64,000 bases of DNA from Acetobacter sp. UBA5411 (GTDB lineage Bacteria; Pseudomonadota; Alphaproteobacteria; Acetobacterales; Acetobacteraceae), in NCBI RefSeq assembly GCF_002409645.1, contig NZ_DHNR01000001.1:16432-80431 (forward strand), read 5' to 3'. Within the stretch, counting starts at the first letter, position 1. Every line of letters starts with the position of its first letter. Under the pieces are notes generated by a model, which had not been told where the DNA came from, did not search any database, and saw nothing but the letters and a program-made list of their open reading frames with translations. Shown here piece by piece: positions 18,288 through 26,639 of this stretch. The translations under genes were made by a program, and so were the position numbers.

Positions 18288-19055
18288 TTATTCCAGAAAG
18301 GCAGTGACGGTGCCGAGCGTATCGAACTGTACGCTTACATGCGTCCGATGAGGCACAAAAAATGCACCCGAGAGTGAGCCTGTCGTCACAACCGTTCCCG
18401 TTTCGATAGGCAGTCCACGCCGGGCTGCATGACCGGCCAGCCAGACCAGTAACCGTGTCAGATCACCTGCTGCATTGCCGCCGACCTGTTCGGATACACG
18501 GCGGTGATCGACCCTCATCACAAATTTTTCCTGCGCAGGATCGAAATGGCGCCAGTCGGAAAAAGCCGGACCCAGAATAAGGGCGCCGTGGTTCTGCTGA
18601 TCGGCCATATGCACCAGCCGGGACTGGGAGCCGGGTTTGATAAAACGTGTGTCCACCACTTCGATAGCTGGATGCACGCTGCCGACAGCTGCCAGAACGG
18701 CATCCGGACTCAGATCTGGACCTACGGCCCTGTCGAAACGATAGGCAATTTCTGCTTCCACGCCACGATGATGAAAGAAATCCGCCGGGATAACGGCACC
18801 ATCCGCAAATAATGTTTCAGCGTGAAGCGGAGCGGCGGAAGGTTCTGCATCCGGTCCTGCCGCGCCGACCTTCCAGCCGCGCACAGGGCCATTCAGGGCG
18901 GCGACGTGATTCTGCACCTCGTAGGCAGCTTCTTCCGAGGCCGGGATACAATGAGGAGGCAACGAGATAATGGGGGGGACGTCACCTTTGCGAACGACAT
19001 GCAGGGTGCGCGCCAGTGTCAGGGAATTGCTCGGATTGCTGTGGTTTTCTGGCAT
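18288..19055 (-). CDS. 2-keto-4-pentenoate hydratase / fumarylacetoacetase-family protein
   Basis: A 255-residue protein of the MhpD-like hydratase/decarboxylase branch of the fumarylacetoacetate hydrolase superfamily. The acidic metal-binding segment HHRGVEAEIAYRF (about residues 95-107) and the GWKVGAAG and HPAIEVVD blocks are seen. Family members hydrate 2-hydroxypenta-2,4-dienoate-type compounds in aromatic breakdown, but here no catabolic genes are adjacent, so the substrate is open. It is monocistronic and convergent with recO. Confidence 0.75.
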   Translation of the reverse strand: MPENHSNPSNSLTLARTLHVVRKGDVPPIISLPPHCIPASEEAAYEVQNHVAALNGPVRGWKVGAAGPDAEPSAAPLHAETLFADGAVIPADFFHHRGVEAEIAYRFDRAVGPDLSPDAVLAAVGSVHPAIEVVDTRFIKPGSQSRLVHMADQQNHGALILGPAFSDWRHFDPAQEKFVMRVDHRRVSEQVGGNAAGDLTRLLVWLAGHAARRGLPIETGTVVTTGSLSGAFFVPHRTHVSVQFDTLGTVTAFLE

Positions 19056-19193
19056 GAACCTGCCTGTGTTCAGATGTAAAATTTTGTCATGATTTATAAA
19101 ACCTGAATCCGGTCAAACAAAAGGCAATCTGAGCGGAAATCCCTCAGTTTCTTATTTTAATGGTTCTTTTGCCCGAAAAAGGACAAGGATCTG

Positions 19194-19236
19194 CCAGCCA
19201 GAAGTCTGAAATGGCTGGTTCTCTCCGTGTGGAGAG
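19194..19236 (-). terminator. Pair of hairpins downstream of the small lipoprotein gene
   Basis: CCAGCCA 19194-19200 pairs with TGGCTGG 19212-19218, and CTCTCC 19221-19226 with GGAGAG 19231-19236 (GTGT loop). They lie just after the minus-strand lipoprotein stop. A T-rich stretch follows on the minus strand after some 15 bases. Likely terminator or 3'-end stabiliser. Confidence 0.5.
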
Positions 19237-19239
19237 CGC

Positions 19240-19692
19240 TTACCACTCAGCGCCAATGACATGCTTTGGCTGATTGGGACCCGGATCAGCGCTTTCTGAC
19301 CAGACGGTCCAGTCCCAGCCGGGATGCTGATTGATTTCCGCGGTCATGGCGGCCTGACTCGGTATGCCCTTCATGGTTTTGTGCGAATAATCGACGAAAG
19401 CAGCCTGACTGCCCATATAGACACAGCCACAACCGATGCGGTCAGCGTAGAGATACACAGGGCCAGTGCTGGTGGGCCGATAGGTCAGCATGCCTGCGGG
19501 CAGAATGTTCATGAGCTCATAACGGGCTGTGGTGTCCGCCGGATGAGCGGTAAAGCCGCTGTAAGCGAGTTGTTCACCGGTCCGGAGGTAGCGATCAGCC
19601 GGTGAACAGGCGGCAAGGCCGCTCAGCACGGCAAAAAGAGAGGCAAATCGAAATGCCGGACGGCGTGAAAAACCGGTCAGGACGTTGGCCAA
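19240..19692 (-). CDS. Small putative lipoprotein
   Basis: About 150 residues. A signal peptide ends in the lipobox LAAC (VLSGLAAC, residue 29), so the mature protein should be lipid-anchored and exported. The rest is an unrecognised domain with GCGCVYMG, a small cysteine-containing loop, and a tryptophan-rich C-terminal part. A long open frame continues upstream antisense to parC, but the real start is probably TTG at 19692, which has a GGAGAG site at proper spacing and opens directly onto the signal peptide. Divergent from parC with only 45 bp between starts. Confidence 0.65.
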   Translation of the reverse strand: MANVLTGFSRRPAFRFASLFAVLSGLAACSPADRYLRTGEQLAYSGFTAHPADTTARYELMNILPAGMLTYRPTSTGPVYLYADRIGCGCVYMGSQAAFVDYSHKTMKGIPSQAAMTAEINQHPGWDWTVWSESADPGPNQPKHVIGAEW

Positions 19693-19737
19693 AGCGTATC
19701 TCTCCGTTATGGGTGCGCACGACGGAGGACACAGGAC

Positions 19738-21957
19738 ATGAGTGACACGTTCGCAGGCCATATCGAGGACACCCGACTTACCGACGCCCTGAGCGAGCGG
19801 TATCTGGCTTACGCGCTGTCGACAATCATGTCCCGCTCGTTGCCGGACGTGCGGGACGGTCTCAAGCCAGTGCATCGCCGTCTTATCTTCGCCATGCACC
19901 AGCTTCGCCTTGATCCCGCATCCGGGTTTAAAAAGTGTGCACGTGTCGTTGGTGACGTGATCGGTAAATATCACCCGCATGGTGACGCCTCGGTCTACGA
20001 AGCGCTCGTGCGGCTTGCGCAGGATTTCGCCGTCCGATTCCCGCTCGTGGAAGGGCAGGGCAATTTCGGTTCGGTGGACGGCGATAATGCCGCCGCCATG
20101 CGATACACCGAAGCCCGTCTGACCAAGGTCGCGCAGGCGCTGCTCGAAGGCATCAATGACGACGCCGTCGATTTCCGCCCCACCTATGATGGCGAGGATG
20201 CCGAGCCGGTCGTTCTGCCCGCCGCCTTTCCGAATCTGCTCGCCAATGGTGCTGCGGGAATCGCCGTCGGCATGGCCACCAGCATTCCGCCGCACAACGC
20301 CGGTGAAATCTGCGCCGCTGCTGGCCTGCTGATCCGCAAGCCCGACGCCACCGTGGCTGAACTCCTCCAGCACATGCCCGGACCGGACTTCCCGACAGGC
20401 GGCATTATCGTCGAGGATTCGGACGCCATCCTGAAGGCGTATGAGACCGGACGTGGCGGCTTTCGCATTCGCTCCCGCTGGCAGACCGAGCAGGGGCGCT
20501 TCGGCACATGGCAGGTGGTGGTCACCGAAATCCCCTATCAGGTGCAGAAATCCCGCCTGATCGAGCAGATCGCCGATCTGCTGGTGCAGAAGAAACTGCC
20601 GCTGCTGGCCGATATCCGCGATGAAAGCTCGTCTGATATCCGCCTCGTGCTGGAACCGAGAAACCGCACCATCGAGCCGGAAGTGCTCATGGAGACGCTG
20701 TTCAAGGCAACCCAGCTCGAAAGCCGCTTCTCGCTCAACATGAACGTCATCGGCCCGGACCGTGCGCCGGGCGTGCTGGATCTGCGTTCCGTGTTGCAGG
20801 CATGGCTCGACCACCGCCACGAAGTGCTGGAACGCCGCAGCGCCCATCGTCTCGCCGCCGTCGAGAAGCGCCTCGAAATCCTCGAAGGCTTCCTCGCCGT
20901 CTATCTCAACCTTGATGAGGTGATCCGCATCATCCGCGAGGAAGACGATGCCAAGGCCAGCCTGATGGCGACCTTCAACCTCACCGAAATGCAGGCCGAA
21001 GCCGTTCTCAACATGCGCCTGCGCAGCCTGCGCAAGCTGGAAGAGATCGAGATCCGCAAGGAGCACACGGCTCTCTCCGCCGAACGCGACGAACTCCGCG
21101 CTCTGCTGGGCGATGAGAAACTCCGCTGGTCCCGCATCGCCGCCGAGGTGAAGGAGATTGGCAAGAACTTCGGCTCCGGAGCACTGGGCGCTCGTCGCAG
21201 CACGCTTGGCGCGCCGCCTCCGCAGATCGACCTGTCCGCCGCCACGCTGGTCGAGCGTGAACCGCTGACTATGATCCTGTCGGAAAAGGGCTGGGTTCGT
21301 GCGGTGAAAGGCCACGGCATCGACGCCAGCGCCCAGAAATTCAAGGAAGGCGACAGCCTCCTCCTCGCGCTGCCCTGCCAGAGCACTGACCGTATCTGCT
21401 TCTTCGCCACGGACGGTCGCGCCTATACCGTCAATGCTGGCGACCTTCCGCGTGGCCGCGGCGACGGCCAGCCCGTGCGCCTGCTAATGGATCTGTCGAA
21501 CGACGAGGATATCCTCTCCGTGTTCGTCATTGAGGACGGCAAGAAGCGCCTTGTCGCCTCCAGCGTCGGACGCGGCATGATCGTGGCCGACACCGACTTC
21601 GCCGCCGAGAAGCGCAGCGGCAAGCAGGTGCTCAATCTCAAGGGCGACGAAAGCGCGCGCCTCTGCATCCCGGCGCAGGGCGATCAGGTCGCGGTCTATG
21701 GCGGCGACAAGCGTCTGCTCGTCTTCCCCGTCGATCAGCTTCCCGTCATGACGAAGGGACTGGGCGTCACGCTCCAGAAATACCCGGACGGCGGCGCGAA
21801 ACTCGGTCTGCGTCAGGCTGTCGTGTTCAGTGCGGAGGAAGGGTTGCTCTGGCCGGGCGCGGTGCGGGTGCGCAGCTTTGCCGAACTTGAACCGTGGGTC
21901 GGAAAGCGTGCCGCGACCGGCAAGGCGGCACCCCCGTGGGCGATGAAGAAAGCCTGA
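19738..21957 (+). CDS. parC: DNA topoisomerase IV subunit A
   Basis: A 739-residue type II topoisomerase subunit that decatenates sister chromosomes with ParE. The breakage-reunion domain has the catalytic tyrosine at Y123 in AMRYTEARLTK. The quinolone-determining region reads HPHGDASVYEALV, so the position of E. coli Ser80 is Ala84 here while the acidic residue (E88) is kept. The C-terminal beta-propeller repeats follow from about residue 490. The shorter, ParC-type C-terminus and overall sequence fit ParC rather than GyrA. Confidence 0.93.
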   Translation: MSDTFAGHIEDTRLTDALSERYLAYALSTIMSRSLPDVRDGLKPVHRRLIFAMHQLRLDPASGFKKCARVVGDVIGKYHPHGDASVYEALVRLAQDFAVRFPLVEGQGNFGSVDGDNAAAMRYTEARLTKVAQALLEGINDDAVDFRPTYDGEDAEPVVLPAAFPNLLANGAAGIAVGMATSIPPHNAGEICAAAGLLIRKPDATVAELLQHMPGPDFPTGGIIVEDSDAILKAYETGRGGFRIRSRWQTEQGRFGTWQVVVTEIPYQVQKSRLIEQIADLLVQKKLPLLADIRDESSSDIRLVLEPRNRTIEPEVLMETLFKATQLESRFSLNMNVIGPDRAPGVLDLRSVLQAWLDHRHEVLERRSAHRLAAVEKRLEILEGFLAVYLNLDEVIRIIREEDDAKASLMATFNLTEMQAEAVLNMRLRSLRKLEEIEIRKEHTALSAERDELRALLGDEKLRWSRIAAEVKEIGKNFGSGALGARRSTLGAPPPQIDLSAATLVEREPLTMILSEKGWVRAVKGHGIDASAQKFKEGDSLLLALPCQSTDRICFFATDGRAYTVNAGDLPRGRGDGQPVRLLMDLSNDEDILSVFVIEDGKKRLVASSVGRGMIVADTDFAAEKRSGKQVLNLKGDESARLCIPAQGDQVAVYGGDKRLLVFPVDQLPVMTKGLGVTLQKYPDGGAKLGLRQAVVFSAEEGLLWPGAVRVRSFAELEPWVGKRAATGKAAPPWAMKKA

Positions 21958-22046
21958 GACTCTCCCTGCGGGTTTGATTGCCCGTATAGCATCGCGTCGG
22001 TTCGCATCATGCAGGACATTTCCCCATCCTGACGATCCTCATCCTG

Positions 22047-23813
22047 TTGCCGGTCATCCTCGCCAGCCTGCTTTCGGCCACGGCCGAGCGATGGATCGGG
22101 TTGCCTCCGGGACAGCAGCGGCTGGCCTGTCAGGCGATGTGGCTGGTCGCGGCATTGGGTGCGCTGATCGTGCTGCCATGGAGCGCGGGTGATGCGCGTT
22201 CCGTTCTGCCGTTCTTCACGCTGGACCCGCTCGGTTGCCTGTTTCTGGTGGTGTTCACCATTCTCGGTTGCTGTTCGGAGCGATGGATCAGACCCGGAGG
22301 CCGCCTTCCGCTCGCCTGTGCGGTCGCGTGTCTGGCCACCTTCGCCAATGATGCCGCTGCTCTGATGGTAACGGGCTGTCTGGCGCTGATGCTGGCGCTT
22401 CCGGAACGTCAGAAAGCATCCGCCGGGTGTCTGCGGACTCTACTTTTCGCGGCAGCCTGCGCGCCCGGTGTGCCTCACGGTGCCGAGTGGATAGCTATAG
22501 CCGCCGCTCTGGCCTGCGCGGCAGGAGCGGGACGTCGGCAGCCGGACTTTGCGGTCGCCCCGATGCTGGAATCCGGCTGTGGTCTGCTGCTGCTTTGTCG
22601 TGTTCTTCTCAGGCCCGACACCGTGATTACGCCCGCCATGACTGCGACGCTAATTGCCGGTGGGATGCTGCTGGCGTTCGTGCGCGTGGCTTCTGCTCTC
22701 ACCACACGAAAAGGGTGCATTGCGAATGCGGGGCTGGCTGGGTTGCCTGTCGCGCTGAGCATCACCTCGATTGGGTTGTTGCTGCTCGCGGGTGCTTCCG
22801 GTTCCGCTCTGACAGCGCATGCCGCAGCCTGCACGCTGGTGCTTGGGCTGGTGACGCTCTGGCCCGTCGCCATTGCGTTTCTGCGCACTGGTGGTCTGGT
22901 CGCAGAAGGCGCGGGGTCAGATCATCTCGGTCGTCTGGGCGGTCTGCTCCTGTTTGCGCCCCGACTGGCAGGCTTGTTCGCCATAACACTACTGATTCTT
23001 ACCTTTCTGCCCCCAGCCAGTGGTTTCACCATCCTGTGGCTGCTGGTTGAAACGGCTCTTGGTCTGCTGCCGGATGGCTTCACCGCGGCCCTGCCGTCAC
23101 TGGCTTTCCTGCTGGCTCTTGGTGTGCTTGTTGCGCTGACCGGGCTGGCAGCACTGAGACTGGCGGCGCTTCTCTTGCTGGGTAGCGCACGCAGTCCCCG
23201 CATGGCGGCCTGCCCGGATGCGATCTGGCCTGCTTTGGTGCCGGTTTCTGGTGCGCTCCTGTTCGCCGTTGTGGCCGGGTTTGTGCCGGGCGGTGTGCTG
23301 CGTCTGGCTGAACCTGTCCTGCAACAATTGACGGGCGCGCCGCGTGTGACAGTACAGCCTTTCTTTACGCTGGTTGCGCCGGATGGGCTGTCGTCATGGA
23401 TGCCTGTTGGCGTTACGGCGCTTCTGTTGCTGATCGTGCTGATCATCCGGCTGGCGCAGCAACAGGTTCTTCGTTCGCGAACCCATGCTCCCGTGCTGAA
23501 ACGCGAGATACTGCCTGACACTCACGTCGGCGAGACGACACCTTGGCTGGGTGGGCTGACAACGCGAGCGCCGTGGCTCCCATTTGGTGAACCGTTGATC
23601 TGGTCGGGTGTCGATATGGCACCGTCCTCACTGAGGTCAGTGCTGTTCCTGCGGGGACGATGCAGGATCATGTCCCGCTTCCGGATGCTGCGTCTTGGTG
23701 CGCGCGGCTTGCACCGCCTCCGACAGGCGCTCCGGAAAACGGCTCCTTTTGCGGATCATGCGACTGCTGTCGTGCTTGTTCTGGTGGCTTCCCTCTCGGC
23801 GTTGCTGTCATGA
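22047..23813 (+). CDS. hyfB: Hyf-like membrane subunit B (NuoL/antiporter-like), degenerate
   Basis: A highly hydrophobic protein of about 588 residues with roughly 14-16 membrane segments, in the position and general pattern of HyfB/HycC, the NuoL-like subunit of hydrogenase-4 complexes. Compared with remembered NuoL-family motifs, the acidic residue of helix 5 and the lysine and histidine residues of the proton channel appear replaced (for example LGLVTLWPVAIAFL where H and K are normally found). Shorter than typical HyfB. The start is uncertain: TTG at 22047 is used, CTG at 22029 is possible, and no in-frame ATG exists upstream. The stop overlaps hyfC. Confidence 0.7.
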   Translation: MPVILASLLSATAERWIGLPPGQQRLACQAMWLVAALGALIVLPWSAGDARSVLPFFTLDPLGCLFLVVFTILGCCSERWIRPGGRLPLACAVACLATFANDAAALMVTGCLALMLALPERQKASAGCLRTLLFAAACAPGVPHGAEWIAIAAALACAAGAGRRQPDFAVAPMLESGCGLLLLCRVLLRPDTVITPAMTATLIAGGMLLAFVRVASALTTRKGCIANAGLAGLPVALSITSIGLLLLAGASGSALTAHAAACTLVLGLVTLWPVAIAFLRTGGLVAEGAGSDHLGRLGGLLLFAPRLAGLFAITLLILTFLPPASGFTILWLLVETALGLLPDGFTAALPSLAFLLALGVLVALTGLAALRLAALLLLGSARSPRMAACPDAIWPALVPVSGALLFAVVAGFVPGGVLRLAEPVLQQLTGAPRVTVQPFFTLVAPDGLSSWMPVGVTALLLLIVLIIRLAQQQVLRSRTHAPVLKREILPDTHVGETTPWLGGLTTRAPWLPFGEPLIWSGVDMAPSSLRSVLFLRGRCRIMSRFRMLRLGARGLHRLRQALRKTAPFADHATAVVLVLVASLSALLS

Positions 23814-24844
23814 CCCTTCTCCAGATCGTTCTTTCCGTTCTGCTGACAGGGCTGCAACTGGCGCTGATAGTGTTTGTCGGGCCGCTTCTGAGCGGGTTTC
23901 GCCGTTTTATCTCGGCACGGATGGCGGGCGTTCCAGCACCGCCTGTGCTGCGTCGGTGGTTCGTCATTGGTCGTGAATTAGGACAGGTTCCGCCGGTTCA
24001 GCAGAGCGATGCGCCTCCACTGGTCGCGGGGATGATCACCGGGATTGTCGCGCCGTTTTCTCTGGCCGCCGCCGTATGCGCAGCCCTGTTTGTGCCTGCC
24101 TTCACTCAGGGGCTTTTGACCCGTTCGTGGTCTGATCTGCTACTCGTGGGACTGCTGCTGGTGCTGGCCCGTTTCACCGCTTTGCTGCCGGGACTGGCCC
24201 AGCCTGCGGAACGCGCCACACTCGCATTCGGACGGGCTGTCGCTCTGGCGTTGGTGCTGCCTTGTCTGTTTCTGCTGGTGGCGCTGCTGTTCAGCGCCGG
24301 AGCGACCACCGACCTTGCTTCCGTGCTGACGGGCATGAATCATGAAAATCCGTTTGTGGAAGGCGCGCCCTTCGTGCTGGCTGGCGCGGCCATGCTGGCG
24401 GCTGTCGATCCGGTGGAGAAGTCCGATTCCGAAGAGCCGGGAAGCGATGGGGCGCTTCTGATGCTGTCGCGGGACATCGCGGCTCTGACATGGCTCACTC
24501 TGGCCGGTGATCTCATGTGGCCCGGTTCGCTGGCCTCGGTTCTTGATAGCCCTTCCTTTCTGAGTGGCTGCGGTGCGCTGGCGCTCGGCGTGCTGTGCTG
24601 GTTGTTACGCAGTTTTCTTCTGGCGATCATTCTTGCGACTGGGCGGGCCTTTGCGCTTGGTGATCTGGCAGCGGTGCGTCTGCGGGCGGCCTCCGCGTTG
24701 CTGCTGGCGGTGCTGGCGCTTCAGTTGATGACCGCTGCCCGTCTGATGCCGCCTGTTGGCGTGATGCCTGAGGAAAATCGCGTTTCAGAAAAAGCACCTT
24801 CGGTACACCCTGCCACCCGTCGAACGGATATCGAAAAACGATGA
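23810..24844 (+). CDS. hyfC: Hyf-like membrane subunit C (NuoH-like)
   Basis: A 344-residue membrane protein with about eight segments, homologous in place and outline to HyfC/HycD/NuoH, which joins the membrane arm to the catalytic arm. The ATG overlaps the hyfB stop (ATGA). The usual acidic cytoplasmic-loop motif of this family (containing THLELTMIHEAM) appears missing: the corresponding region reads DPVEKSDSEEPGSDG then LLMLSRDIAALTWL. Together with the other subunits this suggests altered or lost ion coupling. Homology is by context plus weak similarity. Confidence 0.72.
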   Translation: MTLLQIVLSVLLTGLQLALIVFVGPLLSGFRRFISARMAGVPAPPVLRRWFVIGRELGQVPPVQQSDAPPLVAGMITGIVAPFSLAAAVCAALFVPAFTQGLLTRSWSDLLLVGLLLVLARFTALLPGLAQPAERATLAFGRAVALALVLPCLFLLVALLFSAGATTDLASVLTGMNHENPFVEGAPFVLAGAAMLAAVDPVEKSDSEEPGSDGALLMLSRDIAALTWLTLAGDLMWPGSLASVLDSPSFLSGCGALALGVLCWLLRSFLLAIILATGRAFALGDLAAVRLRAASALLLAVLALQLMTAARLMPPVGVMPEENRVSEKAPSVHPATRRTDIEKR

Positions 24845-25455
24845 CGCTCGCGCTTGCCCTTCTGCCGCTGCTGGCTCTGTTAACGCTCCTCGCCGGTCTG
24901 ATGGTGACGCCGGTGACGGGACTTCTGACCGCCCTTTCCATCCTGCTCCTGCGTCATGTGACGCCGGAACCACTTCCCGCCGTCATCCTGTTTGCGGCGG
25001 GGAGCGCGCTGATTCTCTCGATTGGTCCGGCATGGTGGTTGGGGCGCTATACGGATGAAGCGGCTCCGTCGCGTGTGGCCGGGGCAGTCATTCTCTCTCT
25101 GGCGTTGCTGATTGCGGGCAGCCTCAGTCTTCCGTCCGAGGACATGCTTCAGAACCCCGCGCTTCTCGCTGCTCCGTTTATTCCAATCGACGCGGCAGTC
25201 GTAACGGTGGCGCTTGGTGTGACCTTTATCGGTCTGGCCACGCTGTCTCTGCGGTCTGGCGCACGCTATCAGCTGGCCGGACTTCTGACGGCCTGTGACG
25301 GATTGCTGCTGACAGCGGCCAACATTCGCAATCCTTATGCGGGTTGGCTCATCGGTGTGTGCGTTCTGTTGCTTGCCGGAGCCGGAACCTGGCTGGTGCG
25401 GCGCCTCTCCCTTCTGCGACTGAAATCCACAGAGCGCGGGGAGGGCGGGTTCTGA
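24841..25455 (+). CDS. hyfE: Hyf-like membrane subunit E (NuoK-like)
   Basis: A 204-residue membrane protein with about six segments, fitting HyfE, which in hydrogenase-4 complexes carries a NuoK-like part. The order after hyfC and ATGA overlaps at both ends support the assignment. LTACDGLLLTAANIRNPYAGW near the C-terminal third has the flavour of the family, but key acidic residues are not obvious. Function in the complex: small membrane-arm subunit. Confidence 0.68.
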   Translation: MTLALALLPLLALLTLLAGLMVTPVTGLLTALSILLLRHVTPEPLPAVILFAAGSALILSIGPAWWLGRYTDEAAPSRVAGAVILSLALLIAGSLSLPSEDMLQNPALLAAPFIPIDAAVVTVALGVTFIGLATLSLRSGARYQLAGLLTACDGLLLTAANIRNPYAGWLIGVCVLLLAGAGTWLVRRLSLLRLKSTERGEGGF

Positions 25456-26639
25456 TGCTTATTGCAGCGGATATCATCCTGTTCCTCGGCCTTGTCTGGC
25501 CATTTCTTGCCGGTGCGATCATTGCCGCCTTTGGCCCTGAAAGTCGGACGGGCGATGAGGAGACGCAAAGCCGATTCTCCCAGCTTGCTGCTAACTTCTC
25601 CCTTGTCGCGGTGGCGCTGGCTGCACTCAACGTGCCACTCTCGCTCTATCTGGCGGCAACCGGGCAGGGTGTTGAACTGGGATGGATGATCGAAGCGCCT
25701 CTGGCGACGGTTGGGTGTCTGCTTCTGCATGTCAGTCTGGTGTCGCAGTGCTTTGCGCCACCGCTGCCTGAGGAAGAGCGTGCTCTGGTGGCGCGGGACG
25801 CCGTTCCGTTCTGGACTACCGGACTGCTGGCCCTCGCGATGATGCTTTCGGAGCCCGTTGCTCGTGCGGCCATGCTGCTGTCAGCTCCTGTTTTGAGTGT
25901 CATTCTGCTTAATACAGGCGCAGGTCGTGCGCTTGCGGGCTGGAACACTCTCCGTCGGGCCGCCACGGGGGCTCTTTTGGTCTGTAGTGGATTTCTGCAC
26001 CCTGATCCGATCATTGAGGGGATGCTGGCGGGATGTGGATTCTGCCTGCTCGCCAGCCTGTTTCCCTGCACGCTGTCTCTGAGCGCAACACGGACAGACC
26101 GGGCAGGCGACGCATCGGAAATCCTGAGAGCCAATGCCGCAACACTGGCCGTGGTGGCATTGCTGGTGACATTCCCTCTGCCGCCAGTCACTGTATTGGG
26201 TCTTAGAGGACTGTTCTTTGCGTCCGGCCTTGCGACACTCGCGCTCGCAGCTGTGCGTCTCAGACTGAGATCCGCACAGGCGACTTCCCTGCTGACACAG
26301 GCTTCGATGGGGCTTGCCGCCGTCTCAGCAGGTCTTGCCCATCCTCTGGTGGCTGATCTGGCTGTATTCGGTCCACTTGTCGCCACGCCTTGGCTTTCGC
26401 TGTCCGGAAAGCCGAATTCCCGCGTAACGCTGTTGGCGGATCAAGCGTTTCTTCTGCCGGGATTCGCAGCGCTTCTTCTGGCGGTAATGCTGGTAGCGGG
26501 GACATCCCTGCCGCTCGCTCTGCTGCTGATTGCGGCGGCATGGCCTGCGTTGCGCCCCGGTGTCCGGCTGTTTCCGTCCAGAGTAGCGCTTCCCAAAGTC
26601 AGTGGCGCAAAGCCCGTCAACAGGGAGGGACGGCCATGA
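25455..26639 (+). CDS. hyfF: Hyf-like membrane subunit F (antiporter-like), shortened
   Basis: A 394-residue multi-pass membrane protein in the place of HyfF, a NuoN/NuoL-like antiporter subunit normally of about 520 residues. Hydrophobic segments are plentiful, but charged channel residues (helix-embedded Lys and Glu) are mostly absent, as in the HyfB-like protein. The ATG at 25455 overlaps the hyfE stop (TGATG); the longer frame from 25344 is not supported. The stop overlaps hyfG. Identity rests mainly on operon position. Confidence 0.65.
   Translation: MLIAADIILFLGLVWPFLAGAIIAAFGPESRTGDEETQSRFSQLAANFSLVAVALAALNVPLSLYLAATGQGVELGWMIEAPLATVGCLLLHVSLVSQCFAPPLPEEERALVARDAVPFWTTGLLALAMMLSEPVARAAMLLSAPVLSVILLNTGAGRALAGWNTLRRAATGALLVCSGFLHPDPIIEGMLAGCGFCLLASLFPCTLSLSATRTDRAGDASEILRANAATLAVVALLVTFPLPPVTVLGLRGLFFASGLATLALAAVRLRLRSAQATSLLTQASMGLAAVSAGLAHPLVADLAVFGPLVATPWLSLSGKPNSRVTLLADQAFLLPGFAALLLAVMLVAGTSLPLALLLIAAAWPALRPGVRLFPSRVALPKVSGAKPVNREGRP

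Noticed and set aside
18145..18351. 68-codon plus-strand frame after recO
   Set aside because: It overlaps the end of the convergent hydratase gene, contains the recO hairpin, and lacks a clear ribosome-binding site.
19693..21315. Long open frame on the minus strand across parC
   Set aside because: It lies fully antisense to well-conserved parC; only its downstream end (19240-19692) codes for a lipoprotein with signal peptide and ribosome-binding site.
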